Below are positions 11,480 to 22,804 of a DNA stretch of 64,000 nt, piece after piece (position 1 is the first letter of the stretch; each line of letters starts with the position of its first letter). The notes beneath the pieces are model-generated. The model saw nothing but the letters and a program-made list of their open reading frames with translations. It ran no database searches and was not told the origin of the DNA. Location of the stretch: NCBI RefSeq assembly GCF_041146795.1, contig NC_135173.1, positions 68,551,251-68,615,250 on the forward strand, read 5' to 3'. Position numbers and translations under genes: made by a program. Origin of the DNA: Maylandia zebra. Its lineage: Eukaryota; Chordata; Actinopteri; Cichliformes; Cichlidae.

Positions 11480-12170
11480 GCAGCTGTGGGTGTGATCAAG
11501 TATTGACCTACGGCATCGAACAGGGACAGATGCCGGGGATCAGTGTGTGGGTCTCGGACGGATCTGCCCCTCCGTGGCTTCACGAAGCTCCGACAAAGAA
11601 ACTCTGAACGTACGCTGCGAGGTCCATGGACACGTGAACGCCGCAGACTAAAGTTGCCTTTAACTTTGCGCAGGTCTGCGGTAACGAGAGCGCGTTCGGG
11701 CTCGGATCTGCGCCACGCTTTCTCCGCTTCAATCTGCAGGCAGCTGGCAATCTGCCTGCAGTTTTCGGAAGCCATTTTCACTGGCCACAGTGGCCACCGA
11801 CACGGACCCACCTTCGTGCAGACACGCAGCGGGGACTGGGAGCCTCTCCCCGGGATGAACCGCGCTCTCTGCCCCCTCCCCCGTCCGCTGGCTCCGCCGC
11901 TGCCCGCAGATCACAAGTTTGGCGTTAATTTTTGCACCGACTCAGTCGCCTCCCCCGAGCTGTGACCACCATTTTTTATCACAGGAAATGACATGGAAAA
12001 ACGGAAGAAAGCAAGTGCGCAAAAATTAAAGTTCACCGAATGCCTGCGGAGGCTGGAGGCCGGGAGAGGAGGCGGGCAGGCGGCTTTGGGTGCAGCTCAG
12101 TCCGCCTGTCAGCGCTCATCCCCGGCCAGCTGCAGGCTGCAGACCCGCCGAGGATCCCGGGCTCACCGGG
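11480..12170 (-). promoter_or_regulatory. CpG-rich region, candidate prdm11 promoter and 5' exon
   Basis: GC and CpG content rise sharply here, upstream of the first coding exon of prdm11. A minus-strand donor-like site ACCCG|gtgagc lies at 12167/12166, and an unrecognised minus-strand frame starts with ATG 11774 (MASENCRQIASC). The transcription start is not visible, so the link to prdm11 rests on position and strand. Confidence 0.4.
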
Positions 12171-13045
12171 TCACCCCCCCACCACCACACACACACACAC
12201 TTCCCTTTCTTAAGCGAAGGACAAACACATTTTTAAATGCAACTTCACCGCCTCCGTCACTGGGACATTTCTGTCTCGTGGAAGGATCGATACAGCTGAT
12301 CAGCTGTGAGACACACTGATGACAAAACTAATCAGCTTACAGAAACAAGGCCGACTCATGGTTCATCATCTCCATCGGCCCTCCCCATAAGTGACACTTG
12401 GTACGTTCCAGCTGGGATGAAAGATGCTGAGGTTTCCTTCATTTATTTACAGACATTAGAAAAATGTCCATCTCCACCACTGGCCTCCACCCCCTCCTCA
12501 GTCACTCCAACCCTCTGCACGTCCTCCTTCACCACATCCATGAGCCTCCTCCGAGGCCCTCCTCTTCTCCATCTTCATCATCCTTTGTCTAATAAATCCA
12601 GTCTCCCCCTGCACATGCTGACCTCCACCGTCTGCAAACCATTCATGGCTGACACTGGTCTCCACCCTGCCTGCACTCCCTTCTTCACCTGCCTGTGGAT
12701 GGTTGACCTCCACCTTCCAGCTGTCCTTTCTTATGCTTTCTCTGGATCCACAGAGACACAGAGCAGCTCCTCCTGAGCTTCTCTAAGCGTCTGATGGATG
12801 GAGGCTTGTTGGTGTTTTGATGCCCCGGTCAGGCGGGTTGGCTCCTCAGGTCTTCAACACCTCCAGCGGCATTAACCCCCCACCTCCGACAGGGGGCGCC
12901 ACGTCTAATCTTTTAGTGCAGTTACACATTCGGGCGAACATTTGCCGGTTTGTTCAGCCTGATATGGAAAAAGTTCGATCGTGTTTTCAGCAGTTTGTTC
13001 CGCCGCGTCCACGAGGCTCGGGGTAAATGTCTGCGGAGCTCAGTG
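12171..13045. other. intergenic DNA between prdm11 and the tRNA gene
   Basis: It holds a short CA run near 12185 and proline-rich low-complexity frames on both strands. I see no supported gene. Confidence 0.45.
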
Positions 13046-13053
13046 AAAAAAAA
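13046..13053 (-). terminator. Pol III terminator of tRNA-iMet
   Basis: Eight T residues on the minus strand begin 9 nt after the tRNA 3' end, the standard RNA polymerase III stop. Confidence 0.9.
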
Positions 13054-13062
13054 GCAAATCCA

Positions 13063-13134
13063 TAGCAGAGGATGGTTTCGATCCATCGACCTCTGGGTTA
13101 TGGGCCCAGCACGCTTCCGCTGCGCCACTCTGCT
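13063..13134 (-). tRNA. tRNA-Met initiator (anticodon CAT)
   Basis: The 72-nt minus-strand sequence folds as an initiator tRNA-Met and, as I remember it, equals the human gene. It starts AGCAGAGTGGCGCAGCGG, has GGGCCCATAACCC as anticodon arm, and a T arm with GGATCGAAACC. The A1:U72 pair and the three G:C pairs in the anticodon stem are initiator marks. A run of eight T lies 9 nt downstream. It starts translation with methionine on the small ribosomal subunit. No intron; CCA is not encoded, as expected. Confidence 0.97.
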
Positions 13135-13853
13135 GCTCGTGGGAGAGGCCTCGCGGGTCTGTATATAAAGATCACACACCACGACGCTCGTATCTGATTG
13201 GTGCTTCTCTTCTTTGGCGGGTTTCAGATGCGGGAGTTTAGTTTTTAGGGTTTGGCCAGTTCGCCACACGCTTCAGTCCGGGAAGCACACGAGCACGGAG
13301 CCGCGGGACGACTAACCACAGGAAGTCATCGTCGTTGTTTAAAAGCGGACTCGGGATTCAGTCAGAGCTGAACTCTCGTGTTTTTACAGTGTGTGTGACG
13401 AGCACCTTCCTTTGTGTCCGATCTCCAGCGAGAATACCCGAGCAGGCTCCCGATTAGAAACGAGAAAAAGCAAAACATTTTTATCTTTTCTCACATCCAC
13501 AGCGTCTGTGTTTGAGTCTCAGACAGCAGCTCCACATCGGCTAATTTACTTTGACATTTTTCACAGAGACAGGAGAAATAAAGGCTGTACGCCTTCTCTT
13601 CATTTCATCTCACCACTCCGCAAATATCTGGAAGAAAACATACGAAAATCTAATATACATAATTCAAAAGCTACGAAACGAATCAAATTAAAAGGCAAAA
13701 ACGATTTAAAAAAAGGAAAAATATTCTCATTTGTAATACAGGGGCCGGCGGTTTTATTGTTAGGGACTATACAAACATTTGTTCTTAATGAAAGTGGCTT
13801 CTTTCTTAAAACCAAAATAAACAGGCAGGCACCACACGGTCTGCTTTTCACAA

Positions 13854-16800
13854 TTTATTAACAAAATGATAAAATAAATAAATACAAATTGATCAAATGC
13901 TCCTAATATCAACTCCTCCCCATGTTCCCTACAGTATTTCCTAAACACTGCATACAAAGAATTCATCACAGAAGAGGCTCAATACAGAGGTAAGAATCCC
14001 ACCAGACCAGTCACAATGTCAGGCCAACAGAAGACACATCTGGAACAGAAGTCAAAAAAATAAACACATTCCTTTCCAAAATCATTATGAAAAAATACAA
14101 ACAATTATACAAATATTCAGATTGTGTAATTACCAATTTACACATTATTCAGCACACCAGGTGAACTTTTTCTTTATTCATATCGCTACAATGCATCTCA
14201 CCAAATGGAAGATAAAAAAAGACTTTTGTTTTTTCTTTTTTTGAACTTTTCTTTTTTGCACTCAAACACACCCCGATGGAATCAGCTGTGGATGAGGTAA
14301 GAAGCTGCAGGTGTACGTTTGGGTCCAGACAGATGGGCGGGCGGGCACGAGAGATTAATGACGTCATGTACCGACAGAATACTAGAAGGCCACAATCATG
14401 ACTTGATCGTTTTAAAACTGATACAACTTAAAAGTCGGAGCAAACTACCTCGCAGGAACGACCCCCCAGCACAGTCTTTTGTTTTTTTAGAATGCATGAG
14501 CGGTTAATGTGACCACGAGCACGATGCCAACGCAGGAAAACGACATCCGTATGATATGCAGAGACGAAATGTATGCTCTCAGTGTTCTTTGGATAAGTTC
14601 ACCCGGACGGCTCGGCGAAATCGAAACTGAGAAGCAATTTAGAGAGCCTTCCTCCCCGAACCTTCGCAGCTCTGCTGGGATCCCAACAGTCGGCACGCCG
14701 CATCAGCCAAATCAAGACTACAACGAAGAACCTAAACCCATGGATGTATCCAGAGAGCTGATGCAGGGCAGACACTCAGGCCTAACGCATGCCTCCTTTC
14801 CCCCACAGAGCTCCTGCTCTGTAGCCCGGCATCACCTAAACCTCAGCCAAGCCATGAATCAAACAGTCATTGAACAAAGCAGAACCAATCACAGCAGCGA
14901 TTTCTCTCTGTTAACCCAGGAGCCGGACAAAGCTAGGGCTACTTTTTCGATGATCTTCCTCCTGCGTTCCACTGACAAGGTGCTGATGAGGTCAAAGTTG
15001 GGTAACTTCCCAGAAAGAAACTAGCGGCGGGCACAATCCGTCGACTGCGTTCATGTTTGAACCAAGCGCTGGTTGAACTTGGGGTGACGTTACTCCAAAT
15101 CCACAGGCTACTTCTACCAATCACCGGTAAGCGTTCTGCGGTAGGACCGCCCCACAAACGGCAGCGTGTCAGTGGAGAACAGGTGTCCAGTTCTTCTTCA
15201 TACATCCATGGAAAAACCTTCTGATTCTGAAGAAACCCTTTGAACGCAGATGGTCGCTGCAACGTTTAACACCTAAACGGCGCGCTCTGGCATCCGTGTC
15301 TGCCAGAACGCCCAAAGAAAAGAAAGTGACTCGAGTTTCACATGAAAACATAAAAATAAAAGCAGATGCATATCAAAAAAAACGTTTCGACACGTCTATT
15401 ATCAAAGTTTGCATAAAAAGTCATGCACTCCGCTGCCGCCGCTGCACTGACATATGCTCTTAATCGGGTCAAAGTTTGATCATGCCAGACGCCTCATGTG
15501 ACCTGATTTAGCAAACTCGGGCGTTATCTGAAGCCAAAGAAGAACCAGAACAGTGCAGAAGCAACGATGGACCTTTCAAAATAAAACGAACGCGAGTCCA
15601 GCCAGGAAATCCGGGGAACCGGGATTCACACCTGCGCTCTGCGTTGCTGACCGATCCCGGTCCGATAATACTGGTCAAATCAAAAAGTGCATCACAACAC
15701 AGCTCTGAGCGGGTCATCATCATCATCGCCGGGAAAACCCCGACTGCTTCTCACCAGACGACCTCTGACCTTCGCGTCTGCACAGGTGTTTTTTTTTCTC
15801 CGAATGGAAAAGTTAATCACAGAAAAAAACGAAAACAAAACACATTTAAGGCAACTCCTCTATTAAACATCAACAAAACACTATGCGGTCGATTTCAAAC
15901 GGCATCATATATGAAATGTAGATTTAACTTGCATTGACTACTGGCAGCCTGAGGTGGAGGGACCGAGTTTGTGCTCCGGAGTTTGGGGGGAGCTCCTGGG
16001 ATGGGGGACCGGAGGGTCATACGGAGGGGTTAGTAAGGTTCTACAAGTCACAGTGCAAGTCAAGAGACAAATATTATCTGCTGTTTGAAGAAAGGCACTC
16101 GAGGTACCTACTGTACAGAGGGAGAGGTCCAGTCTGACTGGAACACAAGTTCGGGCTCTTTGAAAGAAAACCTTGTTGAGACTCGATGACTACTCTGCTC
16201 TACCCATGAGTGAACACAGCCGACGAACAACGAAACACACAACGAATGATACTCAGAGGGACCCGGGGACACCTTAGTTGCCTTTTTTCTTTTCTTTTTT
16301 CTGGCTCTTCTTTCCCATCTGTGTTCGAATGGCCGAGCTCGTCAGACCGACGGCATAAAACGCGACACGGCGGCCGAACGCATGGAAACGTTTCTGTGGG
16401 ATCTTCTGAATGAAGGCAGTCTGTATACGAGAACACCGGGTGTCAGATATGCCGACTTGGTCGTAGTGATATGAAGTTAACGGTCACCCGCAGTCGCCCT
16501 GCAGCGTGTTCACCTCTGCGGTCAGCGCCACGTGCACGTCGCTAAACGCCTTCTATCAGCACTCCAGAGACCGTACAGGTGTTAGCAGGAAAGTCCAACT
16601 ACTGATGTTTCATCAGTAAGCAACACAGGCTGAAACACGCGGCCACCTTCACGTGTTCCTCGTCCTCCTCTGCTGCTGGGCCTACCCCACACCTACAGGG
16701 TATCACAGCCACTCACACAGCAGAGCTCTAGTCCCAGCGAACGTGCACGATCACAGAAAACAAACGGCGTCGGCACTCAGGGGTGAAGACGCCGCCGGGC

Positions 16801-19092
16801 GACTGAAACCTGGGCAACGATGCTCCAAAACAGCTCGAAGAAAGAAAGCGACAGAAATTCCAGCACAACCAGAGGCGCCGTCGTTGCCTCGCTCCCAACA
16901 GTGATCGGCTCAGCAGACCCACCTGAACCGACAGCCACAAATGACAGCGTCGTGCTTCGGCCACACCGAAAGAAAAGAGACGCACGTGTCTGACCGCGAG
17001 GGGACGAAGGCGCTTCTCGGGCCGCTCCTCCCAAAAACAGGAACTACGCACGTCAGACAGAGGTTTGTGTGTCCTCCGAGAAAAATATTGGCAATGTGGG
17101 GGATAAGTCACATCACAACAAAGAGATGCATACTCTGTTTAATTCCATATTAACATACAAAAAGCTCTTCAGCACTTCTTTGTAATGCAGCAAGCTTGTG
17201 CTTTAATCTCAGGATTATCGTCCTTTGAGATCCGTCGGAAGGAGCAGCTTCGTACGACAAACCGTTTGAAGGAAAAAAGTTCCTTTAATGTTATTGTTTA
17301 GTAAGCTCTCCTGTCTCAATCTGGGGACTTCCAATTTCTGAAATGGTAGCATCTAAATATCTTACAACGCCGGTGATTTGATCTTTCGATACAGTAAGTG
17401 GACTTGTCCCTGCTGAATTTGGGTATGTCGTTTTGGCAGTTCAGGATTCAACAGAAACGCACACGATGCAAAGACGACCGCTTCAAAAAGAGGACTCCTT
17501 TGTGTGTGGATAATGCCAGTCCAGCAGGTTCAGGAACAGAAAGCACTTATTCTGAAGAAGACTAGGAAGACCTGAATATCTTTTCCTATAAAAAAGAAAC
17601 ACAGCCCAGATATAGTTTGTGTGTGTTGACATTGCAGTATTGCAATTTCACATTTAGTGCTCACAGTTGACACACTTGACTCACGAATGAAAACTCAATC
17701 ACTACACTTGACCGACACCACTGAAAACATCTGTTCGGCTACCGAGCCTGTTCGACCTCGTCCTTTGTACCTGTCGAACGCGCCGCTCGGCGTCTTTGCT
17801 GCCTGAGCTCAGGTGGGAGGAGATGGGGAGAGGATGGGCCGTTTGGTTACCGGGTGACTGCGAGTGGGAATAATGTAGGGATTATGGATCGCTCGGGAAG
17901 TCTTTCCAAAGGCGTCAGTGTGCTTCAAAAGAGCGACGATGCCGAGGCCTTTAAGGTTTCTGCAATAATGTTGTGTATTGTTCTCGGACCTGGGCAGGTG
18001 AGCCCGGGTTTACACCACCAGGTGCACGTGTGGTTTGATGAGCCAACATGCTGCCAATCAGTCTCATCTGGAAAGTCAGACCCGTCACCTTCAAGGCAGC
18101 CGCGTGCTTCAAAGCGCCAACCGCCGTCTTTAAAAAGACGATGTCTGAGGAGGTCTCTGGCTGATATCGAAGGTTATCAGTCTAAGGTATGATTTTCAGA
18201 GCTGTTAGCGGTAATCAGGACGGACTGAAAATCCCATTTTCAGCCTTTTATCTTTCGCTCCCTTCAACAGTTGTTTGTACCCAGCTGTCGGGTACCTGGG
18301 TTAAGGTAAGTTAGGCCGCTCAGCGTGAGCGGTGTTGGCTAACGCATCATTTTCTCTGCAAAGTTCACCGTAATTCACAGACCACTACGTTTGACTTCCA
18401 ATCAAAAACACCCAGATGCGACGTGATCCAGATTTCTAGGACTGTTTGCATCTGCAGCGCCTGTGGTTGGCACCACTCTGTGTTTGAAGCAAACTGAAGC
18501 CTTTTCACAGTGAAGGGGTGAAGGGACGCACGGGTTTCTCTCCACCGAAGAGATCCGGAGGCCGGCCGGGCGAGGATCGGACGATCGGGAAGGTCGGGAC
18601 GGATGGTTAAGGTTCATGGTCGTTCACATTAAGTTCGTTGGGACGAGGGCACGAACAGGTTCATTTATCACAACACTGCTTTAGACCAGTAACCCCTGAC
18701 AGATGTTTGGCTCCACGTTCTCGGCGTTCTTCGTGCCCATGTGAACCGTCTCCCCACCTCGCAGGGAACAGGGGCCACTGTAACAGGCACACACTGGTGT
18801 GATGATGAGTTAAATCTCCCTTTGAGCATTCCCACCATGACGTCTATCACTAATTGGCATGATGACACTGGTGCGCACGCCTTCCTGTACCCCAGCTCAG
18901 TGGGTGGAACGGCCTACGTCTTCCCAGAGTCACGTGACTTGGGCTGTATATCTACCATTGACACAGTCTGACAATACAATGCAAACAAACAACATTTATA
19001 CAGATTGGCAACTTCAGGGCACCACACGGTGCAAGCAAGAGTCTTTTTTTTTAATATATATGTTTGAATTCCCCGACTGAAGAGACGCCGCG
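13854..19092 (-). other. phf21a: probable long phf21a 3' UTR (about 5.2 kb)
   Basis: From the phf21a stop leftwards there is no coding signal and almost no recognisable repeat for 5.2 kb, unlike the flanks. Minus-strand AATAAA signals occur at 14178-14173 and 13859-13854. PHF21A mRNAs of mammals also have long 3' UTRs. The true cleavage site is unproven. Confidence 0.5.
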
Positions 19093-19821
19093 TTACTTTT
19101 TATTGTCCAAACTGCTGACGAGAGCTGGCAAAGAATGCTGGGAGGGTTCTGAGGTTTTGCTGTTGTTGGTGTTGCTGCCATCGCTTCCGGTGATCTCCTC
19201 CTGTTTCTTCTCTGCCGGCGTCTCTGGGGGGTTGACGGCAGCTGTCTTGTTTTCAGAGCCGGTGGCGGCGTTGGCGCCGTGGCCTCCGCCGGGGCTCTGA
19301 TCGGGACGGGCTAGCTCGACTGTGCCGTTGGTGGTGGCAACGGCCGAAGAAGCGGGAACATTAGTTGCCGCGGCTACCTCAGTCTCAGGCTTGGCTACGA
19401 TCTCCGCCTGGAGACCAGTCCCCGTGTTAGCCCCTCCCCCCGGCCCCGCCTTTCCGTCCGCCCCCACGCCGGTGCCGCTATCTGCCGTTAGGACTGTGCT
19501 GTCGGGCTGGCCGGAGGTGTCTCCGCCCGTCTGGTGGCTCCCCGCGGCTCCGTGCTCCTCGGGCTTGCTCCCTTCGGTGATGACGCTGGCCAAGGAGCTC
19601 CCCGCCTTCACCTTCTCCGCCGAGTTGACTTTGGGCGGAGCTTCAGAGCTGACCGCGGCCTCAGCCCTGTCCGGGACTCTCATGTCTTTGCCCTCCGTCT
19701 CTGCCAGAGCCTGGTTGAAGTTGAAGGCTTGGATGAGGCGAATCAGGTGTTTGACTTTGTCCAGGGAGAGCTGCATCTCCTTCTGGCGGGCCAGGATGGT
19801 GTTTTTGGTCTCCATGCATTT
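19093..19821 (-). CDS. phf21a: phf21a coding exon 16 (last)
   Basis: 729-nt exon after acceptor tttttcag, ending in TAA (19095-19093). It starts [16 protein letters not shown] and continues [19 protein letters not shown], as in human, then about 200 residues low in complexity (A, G, T, S, E). Confidence 0.94.
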   Translation of the reverse strand, partial: KCMETKNTILARQKEMQLSLDKVKHLIRLIQAFNFNQALAETEGKDMRVPDRAEAAVSSEAPPKVNSAEKVKAGSSLASVITEGSKPEEHGAAGSHQTGGDTSGQPDSTVLTADSGTGVGADGKAGPGGGANTGTGLQAEIVAKPETEVAAATNVPASSAVATTNGTVELARPDQSPGGGHGANAATGSENKTAAVNPPETPAEKKQEEITGSDGSNTNNSKTSEPSQHSLPALVSSLDNKK

Positions 19822-22735
19822 CTGAAAAAATGAAAACAGGTTTTAGTTTCATCTCCTCAAATAAAGAGAGCAGTGACAATTCACAGAAGCTGAAGTTGGC
19901 GGCAGGCATTTAACTGCAACAACAGTAAAAACCCTGTGACTGTGACGGCCGTGAGGACGAGCGTCTGTCCTGGAGCTGTGCTCGTTTACGGCACACAGTC
20001 CCGCTCGTCGCTGCTGATGCTGGAATTTAACGTGAAGCCGGAGAATAGCTCTAAAACAATACAGTTACAGCACGACGAGCTGTCCTGTCTTCTTTTCATC
20101 GCTTACCAGCCCGACTCCACATCCCTGAGGCAGATCGCTCAGGACCTGACAGGTAATTATACAAACTTTCTCTCACAATGCAGCATCGCGGTGCTTTATC
20201 CAACATCCAAACACAAAAAACATGGCCATCACAGCAGCTGACAGTCTTCCCCCTGCTGAGCCAGCTCACAGCCAAAACTTTTGATAACTTTAGCGCTGCA
20301 CAGATTATGAACGAGGGACTGGAGACTGGACCGAGGCATAAACGTGTGCGCTGAGCTCACTGTTATGGAGTTGCTGAGCTGCTTGACTCTCTGTTCCAGC
20401 TGCTCTCGCTCCAGTTTCAGCTCTGAGCTCCACTTCATCAGCTTCTGCTTCTCCTCTTCTTTAGCTGCAAGACAAAGACGGGAGAGTCGGTCAGAGCTCG
20501 CCGGTCCCGGCAGACGCGACACACGAGAAGAGCAAAAGCTGCCGTCACCTTCTTTGTAAGCGATGTAGGAATGAACGATAGCCAGGGTGCCGGGCCAGGG
20601 AATGGCTTCTTCTTTCTTCAGGATCTGGAGAGAGAAGCTGGGAGTTTTCACAGAGGCGGAAGCTCGGAAAAGAGTTCAGGGAGACAAATTTAGCCACCAC
20701 CCTGCGGTGGGGCCGATACGGGGACGAGCAATGGGGTGGATGGATGTGAGATGCAGATCTTTACACAATGAATGAGACAGAAGCACAAAAGAACAATACT
20801 GCATCACGTTTCTGCTTACAAAGGATCGAACAGTCCTAAAGTTCAGGCCAGCGTGGCAGAAGGCCCGCCGGAAGCACATTGCACAGTCTGGACTGCAGTA
20901 CCCCCTTCCCCCTGACTCAGGATCAGTCTGCTGCGGTTACCTGATCTTGGCATTTTGGACAGATCCACATGCCTTTAGGAATGGTTTTCAGGGGTGGATC
21001 CAGGCAGTCCAGGTGATAAACACGAGAACACGTGTCGCACATGAGCAACTGGCCACTGCGTCTGCACACAGTGCAGAAGTCCTCATGGATGTCTCCCTGT
21101 GAGGAAGAATTGGACCAATCAGTTTCCCCACCAACCATCAGCGCAGAGGCAAGGCGGGGGCGCCGTGATCTGGTTTAGTTTACAGTCTGGGCTTGTTCTA
21201 ATGACATGGTGTGTTGTGTTAATCGACTGAGCCCACACAGGGGAGTTAGAATGTGCTCTGCAGTAGTTATCAATGACGCTACAGGACTCTGTTCACTTTG
21301 TAAGGCTGAGTCAAAGTAAAATCAAGTGATGAGTGCGGATGAGTGTCATGGAGACGACAAACTAATGGAGGAGTGCAAATGGTGACAGAGCTACTGGGCC
21401 AAAAGGACCGTGTGTGACGGGGCGTCCAACCCTCTGAGCTGTCCGTCTCCCCCATCGTTACTTACATCCCCAGAGCTGGGGCTGGGCAGGGGGAGGGGAT
21501 GGACGGGGCTGGAGGGGGAGGTCGGGGTGAGGCTGACCAGGTCCGGGACGCTGCTGTATTTGGGTGGACGACCTGGGTGAAATGAGACAGACGACAAAGA
21601 CGGAAAACAAAGAAAAAAAGAAAGATGGAGAGGGGGGAGAAAACAAAAACAAACAGTCTGTATGACATACCTTGGAAAGGGAGTCTTCGTTGGCTAGCAT
21701 GAGTCAGGGTGAGAGAGGAAGAGGAGGAAGAGGAGGAGTCAGAAGCACAGACAGCAGGGTTAGTGCTCCGAGCGAGCTGACGCCAAGCTCTAGTACAAAG
21801 CTGCCCGTGGACTCGTGTCAGAAGTCAACACCCCGGGTGCCGACCTCGCGTTCCCACCTCGCCTTTTTGTCTTTCGACTTCCGGGCCTCTTCGGCATGAG
21901 CGGCTCAGCCTGTTGCCACTTAAAAGTCATAAAACGGCTTAATACGGGTATGAGATGCATGGACCCGACAGGCACGCCGTGGGTTGGGCGCTCAGTCGGG
22001 CCGACCTGCGAGCCCGTTACTGGCTTAACAAAGACCCGAAGTTAAAAGACAAACAGCAAGAGATGAATAAGAGAGCGGCTGCAGCGAAGTGGAAACCCGA
22101 GGCCAGCGTTTGGAGGGCGAAGGAACAGTCCGACATCAGTGCAGACACTGACACAGACTTCCTCCGCCTCTTTCAGGGCGTGTTAAAATCTGACACCACG
22201 AGTTGCGCGTGAGGTTAGCGTCTAGCGTTACGACGTCTGCAGCTCGACTGTCGGAAAGTGTGATGTTATCGAATCAGAAACACCGTTAGTCGTGTTACCG
22301 GCGGCGTGGCTCCCAGCAAACAAACATCATGGGCGTTAACTGGGAGTCAGGGTGTTCCTACAATTCCCAGAATGCATTTCAGCTCTTCCCAGAGAAAACA
22401 GAGGGTCTAACCGGATTCATCCTCCTTCATCGGAGGCTCCACAGCTCTGATCACCAACCTCGGCATCGTTTCAGAGGGTACATGTCTGCGTTTAGTCTGC
22501 GAATGAAACCTGACATCATCGGCACTAAATGACGTGACACGCGGGCGCGTTTCAGCCCGTTTGAAGCTTCAGAGCCTCGAGGACGAGTGAGCATGAATCC
22601 GGCTTTAGACGGAAACCCGACTGAAGCGACAAAGACAGGAAGCAGAAGCAGGAGAAAAGTTTCACAGCACGTTATTAGCACCGAGCATCAGATCAGACAC
22701 TGATCTACTGTTTCTACTCTTCTTCCACTCAATGA

Positions 22736-22804
<69 letters not shown>

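Noticed and set aside
12306-12776. 156-codon plus-strand frame rich in S, P and T
   Set aside because: It is low complexity with no domain or splice support.
14509-15024. 171-codon plus-strand frame
   Set aside because: It has no domain and lies opposite the presumed phf21a 3' UTR.
19322-19825. 167-codon plus-strand frame
   Set aside because: It is antisense to the last phf21a exon in GC-rich low-complexity DNA.
19936-20241. Plus-strand ORF between phf21a exons 16 and 15, with a donor-like CTGACAG|gtaatt
   Set aside because: No partner exon or family found; also the splice-like signals on the minus strand do not keep the phf21a frame.
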